NCBI GenBank assembly: GCA_036667875.1
Contig: JAVWTD010000005.1
Location: forward strand, 1-64,000
DNA: 64,000 bases
From: CAJGDV01 sp036667875
GTDB lineage: Bacteria > Bacillota_I > Bacilli_A > RF39 > UBA660
Direction of reading: 5' to 3'
The notes beneath the pieces are model-generated. The model did no database searches. It was not told the DNA's origin and saw only the letters and a list, made by a program, of their open reading frames with translations. The translations under genes were made by a program, and so were the position numbers. Below, one piece after another: positions 8,126-16,480 of this stretch. Within the stretch, counting starts at the first letter, position 1. Each line of letters starts with the position of its first letter.

Positions 8126-8150
8126 TAAAAAAAAAAACTAATTTTTAGTT
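8126..8150 (-). terminator. Intrinsic terminator after FTR-like gene
   Basis: Minus-strand hairpin AACTAA-AAA-TTAGTT followed by an 11-T run; it overlaps the final codons of the small FTR-like gene. Confidence 0.7.
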
Positions 8151-8336
8151 ATTAGTCTTTTCTTCTTTTATAAATAATTTACATTTGCAAATTCCATCTT
8201 TTATAAATTCATCACATGGACAAAGTGTTGTGTCATCAACGTTTAATCGGCATGGACAATGTCCATCTTTTTTAAGAATACCTTCTATTATTGTGTCTAC
8301 ATATTCTTTTTTTGGGTTTAATTTAAAGCCTTTCAT
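8145..8336 (-). CDS. Ferredoxin-thioredoxin reductase catalytic-chain-like protein
   Basis: This 63-residue protein carries the cysteine pattern of the FTR beta chain in miniature: CPCRL near residue 28, CPCDEF, then CKCKLF. In plant FTR these cysteines hold a 4Fe-4S cluster next to a redox disulfide that reduces thioredoxin. The usual chain is about 100 residues, so this is a short bacterial form. It begins one base after the stop of a thioredoxin gene, so the two are co-expressed, a strong context for a thioredoxin-reducing role. A ferredoxin-type donor would be needed; none is in the window. Confidence 0.7.
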   Translation of the reverse strand: MKGFKLNPKKEYVDTIIEGILKKDGHCPCRLNVDDTTLCPCDEFIKDGICKCKLFIKEEKTNN

Positions 8337-8337
8337 T

Positions 8338-8646
8338 TTATTCTCCTTTTTTTATAAATTCTTTTAGTTGGGATAAATCCATATATCCTAAGGATTGATT
8401 TAATATTTTACCATCTTTCATTAAGAATAAGGATGGTATTGACATTACTCCGAATTCTACTGCTGGTTCTCTTAATTCATCAACATTAACTTTAGCTATT
8501 TTTATTTCATTTTGGATTTGTTCTAAGTTTGGTGCTAACATTTTGCAAGGTCCACACCACTCGGCATAAAAGTCTACTAATATTAATTCTTTTGATTCTT
8601 TTACTTCTTTTGTAAATTCTTCGTTATTTGAAATATGTTTTATCAT
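8338..8646 (-). CDS. trxA: Thioredoxin
   Basis: A standard 102-residue thioredoxin with the FYAEWCGPCKML active site, the cis-Pro segment MSIPSLFLMKDG and the C-terminal helix. It is a general cytoplasmic disulfide reductant. AGAGGT precedes the ATG. It forms an operon with the FTR-like gene directly downstream, which may supply its electrons. Confidence 0.93.
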   Translation of the reverse strand: MIKHISNNEEFTKEVKESKELILVDFYAEWCGPCKMLAPNLEQIQNEIKIAKVNVDELREPAVEFGVMSIPSLFLMKDGKILNQSLGYMDLSQLKEFIKKGE

Positions 8647-8739
8647 GTTTACCTCTTTTCTTTTATTATTATAACATTTTTTTGGAATTTTATATATTGT
8701 TTTTCATACAATATAATAACCATATTAAATGGTTGTGAA

Positions 8740-8763
8740 AACACACTAGGGATCTAGTGTGTT
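8740..8763 (-). terminator. Hairpin terminator after the second thioredoxin gene
   Basis: A perfect 10-bp stem AACACACTAG / CTAGTGTGTT with a 4-nt loop just after the stop codon at 8765. The downstream T-run on the minus strand is short (TTTCAC), so termination may be partial. Confidence 0.6.
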
Positions 8764-8764
8764 A

Positions 8765-9154
8765 TTATTTGAATATTTTTTTAATTATTTTGTTTGTTAT
8801 TTTTGTTATTTCTCCTTTTTTGGGAACATCTTTATATTTTTCTGGTTCTATATTCATTGATTCTTTTATAAAGTTTAATAATTCTTTTTCTGTTTGATAT
8901 CCTTCGGTTTTATTTACAATTTTATTGTTTTTGATTATATATAATGATGGGATACTCTTAATTTTGAAATTGTAGTCAATATCGTATCTGTCTACATCAA
9001 GTTGGACAACTTTTATGATGTCTTCTACTGATTCTAAAACTGGTTTTAACATTTGACAAGGTCCACACCATGTAGCAAAAAAGTCTAGTAATACAAAGTC
9101 ATCATATTGTTCTACTTCTTCGATATATTCTTTGGAATTTCTTATTTTTTTCAT
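8765..9154 (-). CDS. Thioredoxin-like protein with C-terminal extension
   Basis: The first 100 or so residues are a thioredoxin fold with FFATWCGPCQML and the cis-Pro KSIPSLYII. About 25 lysine-rich residues follow (EPEKYKDVPKKGEITKITNKIIKKIFK), not found in the standard 105-residue protein next to it. It lacks a signal peptide, so it is a cytoplasmic disulfide oxidoreductase, probably with a partner bound through the basic tail. The gene lies in its own unit between two hairpins. Confidence 0.85.
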   Translation of the reverse strand: MKKIRNSKEYIEEVEQYDDFVLLDFFATWCGPCQMLKPVLESVEDIIKVVQLDVDRYDIDYNFKIKSIPSLYIIKNNKIVNKTEGYQTEKELLNFIKESMNIEPEKYKDVPKKGEITKITNKIIKKIFK

Positions 9155-9210
9155 ATTATCCTCTTTTCTAAAACAATTATATTCTTAAATTGATGAAAAA
9201 TCAATCAAAT

Positions 9211-9234
9211 TAAAAAAGAACTTACTAGTTCTTT
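9211..9234 (-). terminator. Intrinsic terminator after acidic repeat gene
   Basis: Minus-strand stem AAAGAAC / GTTCTTT with 6-nt loop, followed by TTTTTTA. Confidence 0.75.
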
Positions 9235-10249
9235 ATTTTCTTTTTGTTTTTTGAAATACTGGTTCATCTTCAAAACCTATTGAAAGTCCATTAGTAAGAG
9301 TGTTTCCAAGGTCTGATTTTTTTTCTGTAACAGGTTCTTCAATTGCTTTTTCTGCAATTATTGGTAATTCTTCGAGTAAATTTTCATCTATAACTAAGTC
9401 TTCTGTTAATGGTTCTTCAATTAGAATATCTTCTTTAGGTTCTTCAATTGTTTTTTCTGAAAATGTTGGTAATTCTTCGAGTAAATTTTCATCTATAACT
9501 AAGTCTTCAGTTAATGGTTCTTCTATTAGAATATCTTCTTTAATTGGTTCTTCTACTATTATGTTTTCTTCTTTTAGTGGTTCTTCAAATAAAAGTTCGT
9601 TTGTGTCTTCAATTGGAGTAATATCTTTTATTAATGAATCATCTAGTAGAATATCTTCTTTTGGTAGCTCTTCAAATAAAAGTTCTTTTGTTTCTTCATT
9701 TTTCCCATCTATTAGTGAGTCTGGTAAAGTTTTTAACAAATCATTTTCTAGTATATTATTTAGTTCTAAATCTAAATTTTCTACTAGTTCATTATCACTA
9801 AATATTAAGTCGTTTGAGTTGTATTCTGTTTCTTCAATTTTTGGTATTTCTTCTTTTTCTAAAGATAAGTCATTTGTAGGTAATCCTACCAATGTGTCTT
9901 CAGTTATTTGTTCGTTATCAATCATTTCTTTATCATTAAATGGTAAGTCTTCTAGAATGTCAGATGGTGTGGATAATTCTTCTTCTATTGTTTCTTCTTC
10001 TATTATTGGCAACTCTATACCAGTAATTGGTTCTCCTAGATAAATTTGTTTAGCTGTTAATGAGGCTACGTCATATGGCATATCAGGGTTTAAGTGAATT
10101 GCTTTGTTTGCTAAATCTCTTACTATATCAATATCCATTAGTTTTTTAATGTTATCAGATAGTACTTCGTTATCACTTAAATATCTTGTTTCCATAATTT
10201 TTTGTTTGAATTCGTTGTTATTTGGGGTAACATAAGTCATTGTAGCCAT
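9233..10249 (-). CDS. Acidic repeat protein of unknown function
   Basis: The 338-residue protein has a more ordered N-terminal segment of about 75 residues (FKQKIMETRYLSDNEVLSDN ... PYDVASLTAKQIYLGEP), then an extremely Glu/Asp/Leu-rich, low-complexity remainder built from repeats such as EDILIEEPLTEDLVIDENLL EELP. Two copies of a 35-residue unit are almost identical in DNA too. It has no membrane segment or signal peptide. The tail is probably disordered and could act as a flexible acidic scaffold. The antisense frame (Ser/Phe-rich) is open only because of this composition. I recognise no family; the conserved N-terminus could be a small binding domain. Confidence 0.7.
   Translation of the reverse strand: MATMTYVTPNNNEFKQKIMETRYLSDNEVLSDNIKKLMDIDIVRDLANKAIHLNPDMPYDVASLTAKQIYLGEPITGIELPIIEEETIEEELSTPSDILEDLPFNDKEMIDNEQITEDTLVGLPTNDLSLEKEEIPKIEETEYNSNDLIFSDNELVENLDLELNNILENDLLKTLPDSLIDGKNEETKELLFEELPKEDILLDDSLIKDITPIEDTNELLFEEPLKEENIIVEEPIKEDILIEEPLTEDLVIDENLLEELPTFSEKTIEEPKEDILIEEPLTEDLVIDENLLEELPIIAEKAIEEPVTEKKSDLGNTLTNGLSIGFEDEPVFQKTKRK
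9363..9552. repeat. Tandem 105-bp coding repeat
   Basis: Two in-frame copies begin at 9363 and 9468 (period 105 bp, 35 codons). They are nearly identical for about 80 bp, including GGTAATTCTTCGAGTAAATT at the start of each, pointing to recent duplication within the acidic protein gene. Confidence 0.85.
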
Positions 10250-10323
10250 TTTGTTTCACCTCTATATTCTTTTAGTATTAATATTATTATACCAACAATT
10301 TTATTTTTTGTATAGGGAAATTT

Positions 10324-10602
10324 TTAATCTTGTTTAGTTTTTATTTTATGTTGTCTTGTTTTTAAGATATTTAAGTCATAAAGAAGATTAAATGTTTTAT
10401 TTAATATTATCATGATTGCTATGAAATCTAAGAAAATAATTATAAATTTAATTATTAAAAACATAATATCTTTCATTGATCCATATTTATCTAAAAAGAT
10501 TTTACTTATCACTAATAAAAGTATTGGGGCTAATATTTTTATTAAATATATAAAAATTAACGATATATTCTTTTTGATTTTGTGTTCGTAACCGTCTAAC
10601 AT
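10324..10602 (-). CDS. Small two-helix membrane protein
   Basis: A 92-residue protein with a hydrophobic segment at about residues 14-35 and a second at about 45-68, and a basic C-terminus (KTRQHKIKTKQD). It reads MLDGYEHKIKKNISLIFIY at the start; GATAGGTGATAGC precedes the ATG. No family recognised. It lies between the acidic repeat gene and a lipoprotein gene with a terminator in between, so it is probably its own transcript or read together with the acidic repeat gene. Confidence 0.6.
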   Translation of the reverse strand: MLDGYEHKIKKNISLIFIYLIKILAPILLLVISKIFLDKYGSMKDIMFLIIKFIIIFLDFIAIMIILNKTFNLLYDLNILKTRQHKIKTKQD

Positions 10603-10654
10603 GCTATCACCTATCCTATACTTACAATTATAACAAATATTTTATAATTAAGAA

Positions 10655-10680
10655 ACAAAAAATAACCATTTAAGGTTATT
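10655..10680 (-). terminator. Intrinsic terminator after lipoprotein gene
   Basis: Minus-strand stem AATAACC / GGTTATT with 6-nt loop and a following T-rich run; it overlaps the stop codon at 10676. Confidence 0.65.
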
Positions 10681-11452
10681 TCATGTCTTTTATTGTTTTT
10701 GATACTAGATTGTTATTTGTTGAAACTATATAAATTAAATAATCACCATATTTTTCTTCTTTTCTTTTTCTTATTAAATCATATTGTTCGGGTAAATAGG
10801 TTTTCCAAAGTTTTTCTTGTTCTATCATGTATTTATCTACTGCTGTTTTAACTTTGTCAAAGTTTTCTTTATTTGGTTTCAATATTATTAGTGAGTTTGC
10901 TTTTATTGCATATTTTGATGTTAATACTAATGATTCTTCTAACCATGATTCCTTTATTTTCATTGTTGTATTTAAATCTGCTTTGATTATTGGAATAAGT
11001 TGTGAAAAAACCAGTTTTTTTGAACTCCTTATTTTTTCCATTGTTTTGTTTGGATCTATATCTTTTACAAAGATGAAAAGTCCTTTGTATTTTTCAAATG
11101 TTGTTTTAATTTTGGTTTCTTTTTCAAGATATTTTACCATTTTTGTTTCAATGATTTCTTCTTGTCCTTTAATTGGGTCAATTATGATATATTCGCTTCC
11201 ATTTTCATAGTTTTTTCTTGCTAGTATTTTATTAAAGTCTTTATATTGTAAATCAAATTCTCTTTCAATGTCTTCAAAGTCTTCATATTGTGTTTTTTCA
11301 TTTTCTACTGAAGATTGTATGCTATCAAAACTAAATTTATCTTCTTTTAGATTTTGAACCTCTATTTCTATTTTACTTAAATCTAGGTTTTGTTTAGTAC
11401 CACATCCTGTTAATAAGAATAGTGAAAAACATGCTATTATTATTTTCTTCAT
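10676..11452 (-). CDS. DUF4358-like lipoprotein
   Basis: The 258-residue protein has a lipoprotein signal: MKKIIIACFSLFLLTGCG with LTGC as lipobox, so it should be anchored outside the membrane. The mature part contains two related halves, each ending in a segment like VDKYMIEQEKLWKTYLPEQYD followed by GDYLIYIVSTNN, which resembles the DUF4358 family of Bacillota lipoproteins. Function unknown. It follows galU by 28 bp on the same strand and is probably in that operon. Confidence 0.7.
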   Translation of the reverse strand: MKKIIIACFSLFLLTGCGTKQNLDLSKIEIEVQNLKEDKFSFDSIQSSVENEKTQYEDFEDIEREFDLQYKDFNKILARKNYENGSEYIIIDPIKGQEEIIETKMVKYLEKETKIKTTFEKYKGLFIFVKDIDPNKTMEKIRSSKKLVFSQLIPIIKADLNTTMKIKESWLEESLVLTSKYAIKANSLIILKPNKENFDKVKTAVDKYMIEQEKLWKTYLPEQYDLIRKRKEEKYGDYLIYIVSTNNNLVSKTIKDMK

Positions 11453-11480
11453 ATTTTCTCCCTTTTATTTTAACTTCTAC

Positions 11481-12326
11481 TTATATTATTTTTTTCATAA
11501 ATTCAGTTAGTTCTTCTTTTATTTCTGTTCTTTCTAGAGCATAAGCAATATTGGCTTTAACATAACCTAGTTGGCTACCTATATCAAAATATGTTCCTTC
11601 AAATTTACATGCATAAAAGTCTTGTTTTTTCATTAAAAGAGCCATTGCGTCTGTTAATTGATATTCATTGTTACTTTTTTTGATGTTTTTTAATTCTTCA
11701 AATATTTCTGGTTTAAGGATATATCTTCCTAATCCGGCTAAGTTGCTTGGTGCTTCTTCAATTGTTGGTTTTTCTACTATTTCTTTGATTTTTAAGTTTT
11801 CATCTAATGATACTATTCCATATTTATTTGTGAGTTCTCTTGGAACTTCTGAAACTCCAATTACATTACAATCATATTTTTCATAATATTCTAGTAATTC
11901 TTTTAGAGCACATCCTCCTTTTATTAAGTCATCTCCATACATTACTGCGAATGGTTCGTTATTAATAAATGATTCTGCTAAACTTATGGCATGTCCACTT
12001 CCTAGTGGAACTTCTTGATATACTGTAGTAATTTTTATCATATCATGTAAATGATTAATTTTATTTAATAAGTCTATTTTATTATTTTTTATAAGTTTTT
12101 CTTCAAGTGCAATATCTTTGGTAAAGTGTTTTGTTATGCATTCTTTTTCTTTTCTTGTTACAAATAAAACTTCTTCTATTCCTGCATTTACTGCTTCTTC
12201 TAGAAGCAATTCTATTGTAGGTTTATCCACAATTGGTAACATTTCTTTAGGTACCGATTTAGTAATGGGTAAAAATCTTGTCCCCATTCCTGCTACGGGT
12301 ATTACTAGTTTTCTTATTTTTTTCAT
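11481..12326 (-). CDS. galU: UTP-glucose-1-phosphate uridylyltransferase
   Basis: A 281-residue nucleotidyltransferase with the family start VIPVAGMGTRFLPITKSVPKEMLPIVDKP (nucleotide-binding GxGTR and the KEM lysine), VMYGDD metal site, and GLGRYIL / EYQLTDA later. It makes UDP-glucose for glycolipids and wall polysaccharides, fitting the GT4 and GT2 genes nearby. The ATG at 12326 overlaps the stop of a 55-residue membrane protein gene (TAATG), so the two are translationally coupled. Confidence 0.95.
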   Translation of the reverse strand: MKKIRKLVIPVAGMGTRFLPITKSVPKEMLPIVDKPTIELLLEEAVNAGIEEVLFVTRKEKECITKHFTKDIALEEKLIKNNKIDLLNKINHLHDMIKITTVYQEVPLGSGHAISLAESFINNEPFAVMYGDDLIKGGCALKELLEYYEKYDCNVIGVSEVPRELTNKYGIVSLDENLKIKEIVEKPTIEEAPSNLAGLGRYILKPEIFEELKNIKKSNNEYQLTDAMALLMKKQDFYACKFEGTYFDIGSQLGYVKANIAYALERTEIKEELTEFMKKII

Positions 12327-12493
12327 TAGTTGTTCTTATGAAGTGACTCGTATGTAAAAGTAAAAAGAAATAAACCAGCACCTAAGAGAGCAATCCATAG
12401 TATTGGGTTACCATAATTTTCTTGAATGAATGTTTTGAATGGTTCAATAAAATCTTCTCCCCATTCTACAAAGTTTTTTATAAATTGTGTCAT
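12326..12493 (-). CDS. 55-aa single-helix membrane protein coupled to galU
   Basis: A short frame from ATG 12493 to TAA 12326, preceded by AAAGGTAGG, encodes MTQFIKNFVEWGEDFIEPF..., an amphipathic first half and one transmembrane helix (PILWIALLGAGLFLFTF). Its stop overlaps the galU start codon by one base. A TGTTATAAT extended -10 lies about 20 bp upstream, so this is the first gene of the galU unit. No family recognised; a membrane anchor or regulator for GalU is a guess. Confidence 0.65.
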   Translation of the reverse strand: MTQFIKNFVEWGEDFIEPFKTFIQENYGNPILWIALLGAGLFLFTFTYESLHKNN

Positions 12494-12531
12494 TTTATAA
12501 CCTACCTTTCTAAAATAATTATAACATATTT

Positions 12532-14604
12532 TTATAGTTTTGTTATACTTTTATGACCTGCTAGCATTTTTTTTATACCATGAGGAAATTTAAATGCAAT
12601 TGTTACTATCATTTTGTCTATGCTTACGACTATTCCTTCTCCAAATGTTTCATGTTTTACTTTTTCACCAATTTTGTATTTTTCGTTTTTGTTTATTTCA
12701 GTTCTTTTACTTGTTTTTAATGTTTTTTCTATATCATCAAGTTCTAATAATTCTTTGTCTATTTCTTTTATAAATCGACTTACTGGGTTATTATTTTCCA
12801 TTCCATAAAGCATTCTTCTTTTGGCATTTATTAAGTATAGATTTTTTTTTGCTCTTGTAACGGCTACATAAAATAGTCTTCTTTCTTCTTCAATTTCGTT
12901 TAGGTTATCAATTGAATTTTTGTGGGGAAATAATCCTTCTTCGTTTCCTATTATGAATATATTATCGAATTCTAATCCTTTGGCACTGTGAACAGTCATA
13001 AGTGTTACTACGTCGACTTTATCTTTATATTCTGATACATCTGATACGAGTGATAATTCTTGTAGGAAGTCTTGGAGTGAGATTATTCCTTTTTCTTGTT
13101 CATAATTTCTTGTGATTGATTTGAATTCTTCTAGGTTTTCTATTCTAACTTCTGCTTCGAGTGTTTTTTCGTTTTCTAGTTCTTTTCTAATTCCTGATTT
13201 GTCTAGGACATATTCTACTAGTTCAGTTAATGACATTGTTTCACTTTTCTTTATCATATCTTCAAGCATTTTTTTAAATACTATTTCTTTTCCTGAGTTT
13301 ATTGTTTCAAAAAGGCTTTGTCCATTTGTTAGTGCTTGATTTACTATGTTTTCTATAGTTTTAGCACCAATTCCTCTTTTTGGTGTATTAATAATTCTTA
13401 ATAAACTTACATCGTCTGAGTTATTATATATTAGGTTTAAATATGATATAAGGTCTTTTATTTCTTTTCTTTTATAGAAGTATATACTTCCTACAACTTT
13501 ATATGGTATTCCTGACTTTAATAATTCTTCTTCCATTGTTCTTGATTGTGCGTTTGTTCTATAAAGTACTGCTATGTTTTTTAGATTTGTTTTTAAATCT
13601 TCAATTTTGCATTTAACATAGTATGCTTCTTCTTTTTCATTTTCGCTTCTATGATAAATTACTTTGTTTCCTGTTGTATCATCTGTATATAGGTTTTTTT
13701 CTTTTCTGTTTTTGTTGTTTTTTATAACACAGTTTGCAACATCTAATATATTTTTTGTAGATCTATAATTTTTTTCTAGTTTTATAATTGTGGCATTTTT
13801 ATAATCTTTTTCGAAGTTTAGTATGTTTTTATAGTTAGCTCCTCTGAATGAATATATTGATTGATCATTATCTCCTACTACACAAATGTTTTTATATTTT
13901 GCGCTTATCATTTTGGTTAGAAGATATTGGGCTTCGTTTGTATCTTGATATTCATCTATTAGGATATATTTAAATTTTTCTTGATAATTTTTAAGTATTT
14001 TAGGGTTATTATGAAATAAATGAATTGGATTCATCAATAAATCGTCGAAATCTAATGAATTGTTTAGGGCTAGTTTGTCTTGATATCTTTTATATACTTG
14101 GTATACTTTTTCAGTAAAATCGTTATGTATATATTTTTTATATTGTTCTGGATCAATCATTTCATTTTTAGCACTGCTTATTTTATTTCTTATATCTCTT
14201 GGTGGATATATTTTTGGGTCTAGTCCGTAATCTTTCATTATTTTCTTTACAACGGTTAAGGCGTCTTCGCTGTCAAGAATTGTAAAGTTTTTAGAGTAAC
14301 CTAATTCGTTATAATATTCTTTCATGATTGATAGACCAAATGAGTGAAATGTTGATATTTGCATTTTATAAGCAATTGGTCCAAGCATGCTTACTACTCT
14401 TTCTTTCATTTCTTTGGCTGCTTTATTTGTAAATGTTATAGCGAGTATTGATTCATGTGCTACTTTTGCTTCGAGTACTAGGTACGCTATTCTTGTTGTT
14501 AAAACTTTTGTTTTTCCACTACCTGCTCCCGCTAGGACTAATAATGGTCCGTCTATTTGAGTTACAGCTTTTTTTTGTTCTGAATTTAGGTTGTTTAAAT
14601 CCAT
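12532..14604 (-). CDS. pcrA: UvrD/PcrA-type 3'-5' DNA helicase
   Basis: A 690-residue superfamily 1A helicase with motif I GAGSGKTKVLTTR, motif II DEYQDTN, motif III GDNDQSIYSFRGA, motif IV YRS, motif V VHSAKGLEF and motif VI AVTRAKKNLYL. The C-terminus ends with the PcrA-type Tudor-like segment (EKVKHETFGEGIVVSID) that contacts RNA polymerase in Bacillus. ATG 14604 follows GGTGATAATA; the apparent extension to 14631 has no ribosome site. It acts in nucleotide excision repair and removal of RecA or stalled polymerase. Confidence 0.95.
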   Translation of the reverse strand: MDLNNLNSEQKKAVTQIDGPLLVLAGAGSGKTKVLTTRIAYLVLEAKVAHESILAITFTNKAAKEMKERVVSMLGPIAYKMQISTFHSFGLSIMKEYYNELGYSKNFTILDSEDALTVVKKIMKDYGLDPKIYPPRDIRNKISSAKNEMIDPEQYKKYIHNDFTEKVYQVYKRYQDKLALNNSLDFDDLLMNPIHLFHNNPKILKNYQEKFKYILIDEYQDTNEAQYLLTKMISAKYKNICVVGDNDQSIYSFRGANYKNILNFEKDYKNATIIKLEKNYRSTKNILDVANCVIKNNKNRKEKNLYTDDTTGNKVIYHRSENEKEEAYYVKCKIEDLKTNLKNIAVLYRTNAQSRTMEEELLKSGIPYKVVGSIYFYKRKEIKDLISYLNLIYNNSDDVSLLRIINTPKRGIGAKTIENIVNQALTNGQSLFETINSGKEIVFKKMLEDMIKKSETMSLTELVEYVLDKSGIRKELENEKTLEAEVRIENLEEFKSITRNYEQEKGIISLQDFLQELSLVSDVSEYKDKVDVVTLMTVHSAKGLEFDNIFIIGNEEGLFPHKNSIDNLNEIEEERRLFYVAVTRAKKNLYLINAKRRMLYGMENNNPVSRFIKEIDKELLELDDIEKTLKTSKRTEINKNEKYKIGEKVKHETFGEGIVVSIDKMIVTIAFKFPHGIKKMLAGHKSITKL

Positions 14605-14710
14605 TATTATCACCACTTTTCTGTTCTTCATTATAGCATACTAGTTTATAAAAATCTATGTTGAATAAGAAATCAACAATTTTTTTGATTATTTATTTAA
14701 TAAAAAAAAC

Positions 14711-15451
14711 TTAAGAATTATCTAAAGTCTTTTCTTCTATCTCATAGTCTCCTATTATGTCTTTAACGACCTCTTTTAGGTCTTCATTTATTTCACTAAA
14801 GTATAGTTTAACATCTTTTATACTATAATCTAATTTTATTTTACTTGCAACTGATAATCCTATATCCAAAATAGGAATTTCTAAATATTCGCTTATTTCT
14901 TCTCCTATAATTGGATAATGAGTACATCCAGGAATAATTATTTCTATGTCTTGATTTTTGAAATCATAGAGGTATTCTGCTATTGTGATGTCTAGATTAT
15001 CTTTTGTTTTATGTTCTATAATTGGAACAAATTTTGGGCATTCTTTGGTGTATACTTCTTCAATAACAGTACTAAGTTTTTCATAAAATACTTTTGATTG
15101 TATTGTTTTTTCGGTCGCTATTAAGAGTGCTTTTTTAATTTTTGTATTCTTTAATGAATCTACTATTGGATTTATTATATCTATTATAGGCACTTCATAA
15201 TTTTCTTTAATTTCATCATAAATGGTAGAACTTATTGTTCCACATGCTATGATAATTACTTCTACTTTTTGACTTAGTAGGAAGTTTATATTTTTGTCTG
15301 CTAGGGTTTTAAGTTGGTTTGTTGTTTTACTTCCGTAAGGCAAATTAGCAGTGTCTCCAAAATATATATATTCATTGTTTGGTAATTCATCTATTAACGA
15401 TTTAAGTATAGTTAAACCACCAATTCCTGAATCAAATATTCCTACTCTCAT
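14711..15451 (-). CDS. murI: Glutamate racemase
   Basis: A 246-residue racemase with FDSGIGGLTIL, GDTANLPYGSK, the first catalytic Cys in IIACGT and the second in GCTHYP. It supplies D-glutamate for peptidoglycan, direct evidence of a cell wall. It is followed at a distance by pcrA and lies 15 bp downstream of a GT2 gene, so it is probably transcribed with it. Confidence 0.95.
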   Translation of the reverse strand: MRVGIFDSGIGGLTILKSLIDELPNNEYIYFGDTANLPYGSKTTNQLKTLADKNINFLLSQKVEVIIIACGTISSTIYDEIKENYEVPIIDIINPIVDSLKNTKIKKALLIATEKTIQSKVFYEKLSTVIEEVYTKECPKFVPIIEHKTKDNLDITIAEYLYDFKNQDIEIIIPGCTHYPIIGEEISEYLEIPILDIGLSVASKIKLDYSIKDVKLYFSEINEDLKEVVKDIIGDYEIEEKTLDNS

Positions 15452-15466
15452 ACTTCTTTCTCCTTT

Positions 15467-16387
15467 TTATTTTTCTAATTTCATATTAAAATTTAAGATA
15501 TTATATCCAAAAAGAGATTTTGAAACTTTTAGTCTCATTTTTTGTGTTAATCTTAAGTCTTTTATGGCGTATTTTCTATATAGTTTTATGTATTCATATA
15601 ATTGTTTTTTATATTCTTTATCTTCTACTTTAGTAAATAAATCAATTGCTTCACAGCATATTTTTGTTTTACAGTAATCTAATAATTTTGGATAGTTTGT
15701 TTCAATAAAATTAAGCATATCTATGCATGCATTTATTTTTCTCATACAGTCTGAGTCAGAAACTTCTTGGTTTTTTTCTTCGATTAGGCAATATTTTTTA
15801 AGTTCTGAATATATTACTATTTTTGCACTATGAAATAATTTATACATTGTAACGAAGTCATCATATATTTCGTAATCTGGGAATTTTATTTCATCGAATA
15901 TTGTTTTTTTGAACATTTTAGCATAAGAATGACTTCTTATGTTCATGTGTAAGTAGTTTTCTATGATTGTTATTCCTTTTAATACCTGAACGGTATTTTT
16001 TCTTTGTGTTGGTTTTTCATTTTGTTTATAGTAGTTTGTGCAGACAATATCTGCTTTATATGTAAAAATCATGGTGTATAAATCTTTTATAAATGTAGGT
16101 GTAATTTTATCTCCGGCTTCTACAAAGGTAATATATTTTCCTTTGGCGTTATCTATTCCTATATTCTTTTTGTTTTCGATTGATTTTGTTTTTTTTATTA
16201 TTATTTTGATTCTTTTATCTTTCTTTTTATAGTATTCACAAATTTTTATTGTGTTGTCTGTTGTGTTATCATGAATAAGAAGAATTTCAATATTTTCGTA
16301 TGTTTGTTTTACAAGAGAATCTAGACATACATTAATAAATGATTCTACATTTCTAATGGGAACAATTATACTTATTAAATCTTTCAT
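15467..16387 (-). CDS. Family 2 glycosyltransferase
   Basis: A 306-residue GT-A enzyme: ISIIVPIRNVESFINVCLDSL at the start, IEILLIHDNTTDNT, then a degenerate DXD region (FVEAGDKI) and SHSYAKMFKKTIF. There is no transmembrane helix. Such proteins add sugars to surface polysaccharides or glycolipids. It has its own TATAAT-like -10 near 16445 and precedes murI by 15 bp. Confidence 0.88.
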   Translation of the reverse strand: MKDLISIIVPIRNVESFINVCLDSLVKQTYENIEILLIHDNTTDNTIKICEYYKKKDKRIKIIIKKTKSIENKKNIGIDNAKGKYITFVEAGDKITPTFIKDLYTMIFTYKADIVCTNYYKQNEKPTQRKNTVQVLKGITIIENYLHMNIRSHSYAKMFKKTIFDEIKFPDYEIYDDFVTMYKLFHSAKIVIYSELKKYCLIEEKNQEVSDSDCMRKINACIDMLNFIETNYPKLLDYCKTKICCEAIDLFTKVEDKEYKKQLYEYIKLYRKYAIKDLRLTQKMRLKVSKSLFGYNILNFNMKLEK

Positions 16388-16452
16388 ATTATCTCACTCT
16401 ATCTAATTTTATTAGATTCCTCTCGTATTTTTATTACTAGAATAATTATACA

Positions 16453-16480
16453 ATAAAAAAGCAACTTTTTAAAGTTGTTT
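16453..16480 (-). terminator. Intrinsic terminator of serS
   Basis: Minus-strand stem CAACTTT / AAAGTTG with 2-nt loop (extended by flanking A/T pairs) followed by TTTTTTA. Confidence 0.75.

Noticed and set aside
9300..10043. Long plus-strand open frame rich in Ser/Phe
   Set aside because: It is the exact antisense of the acidic Glu-rich repeat gene; its openness follows from that codon composition and it has no ribosome site.
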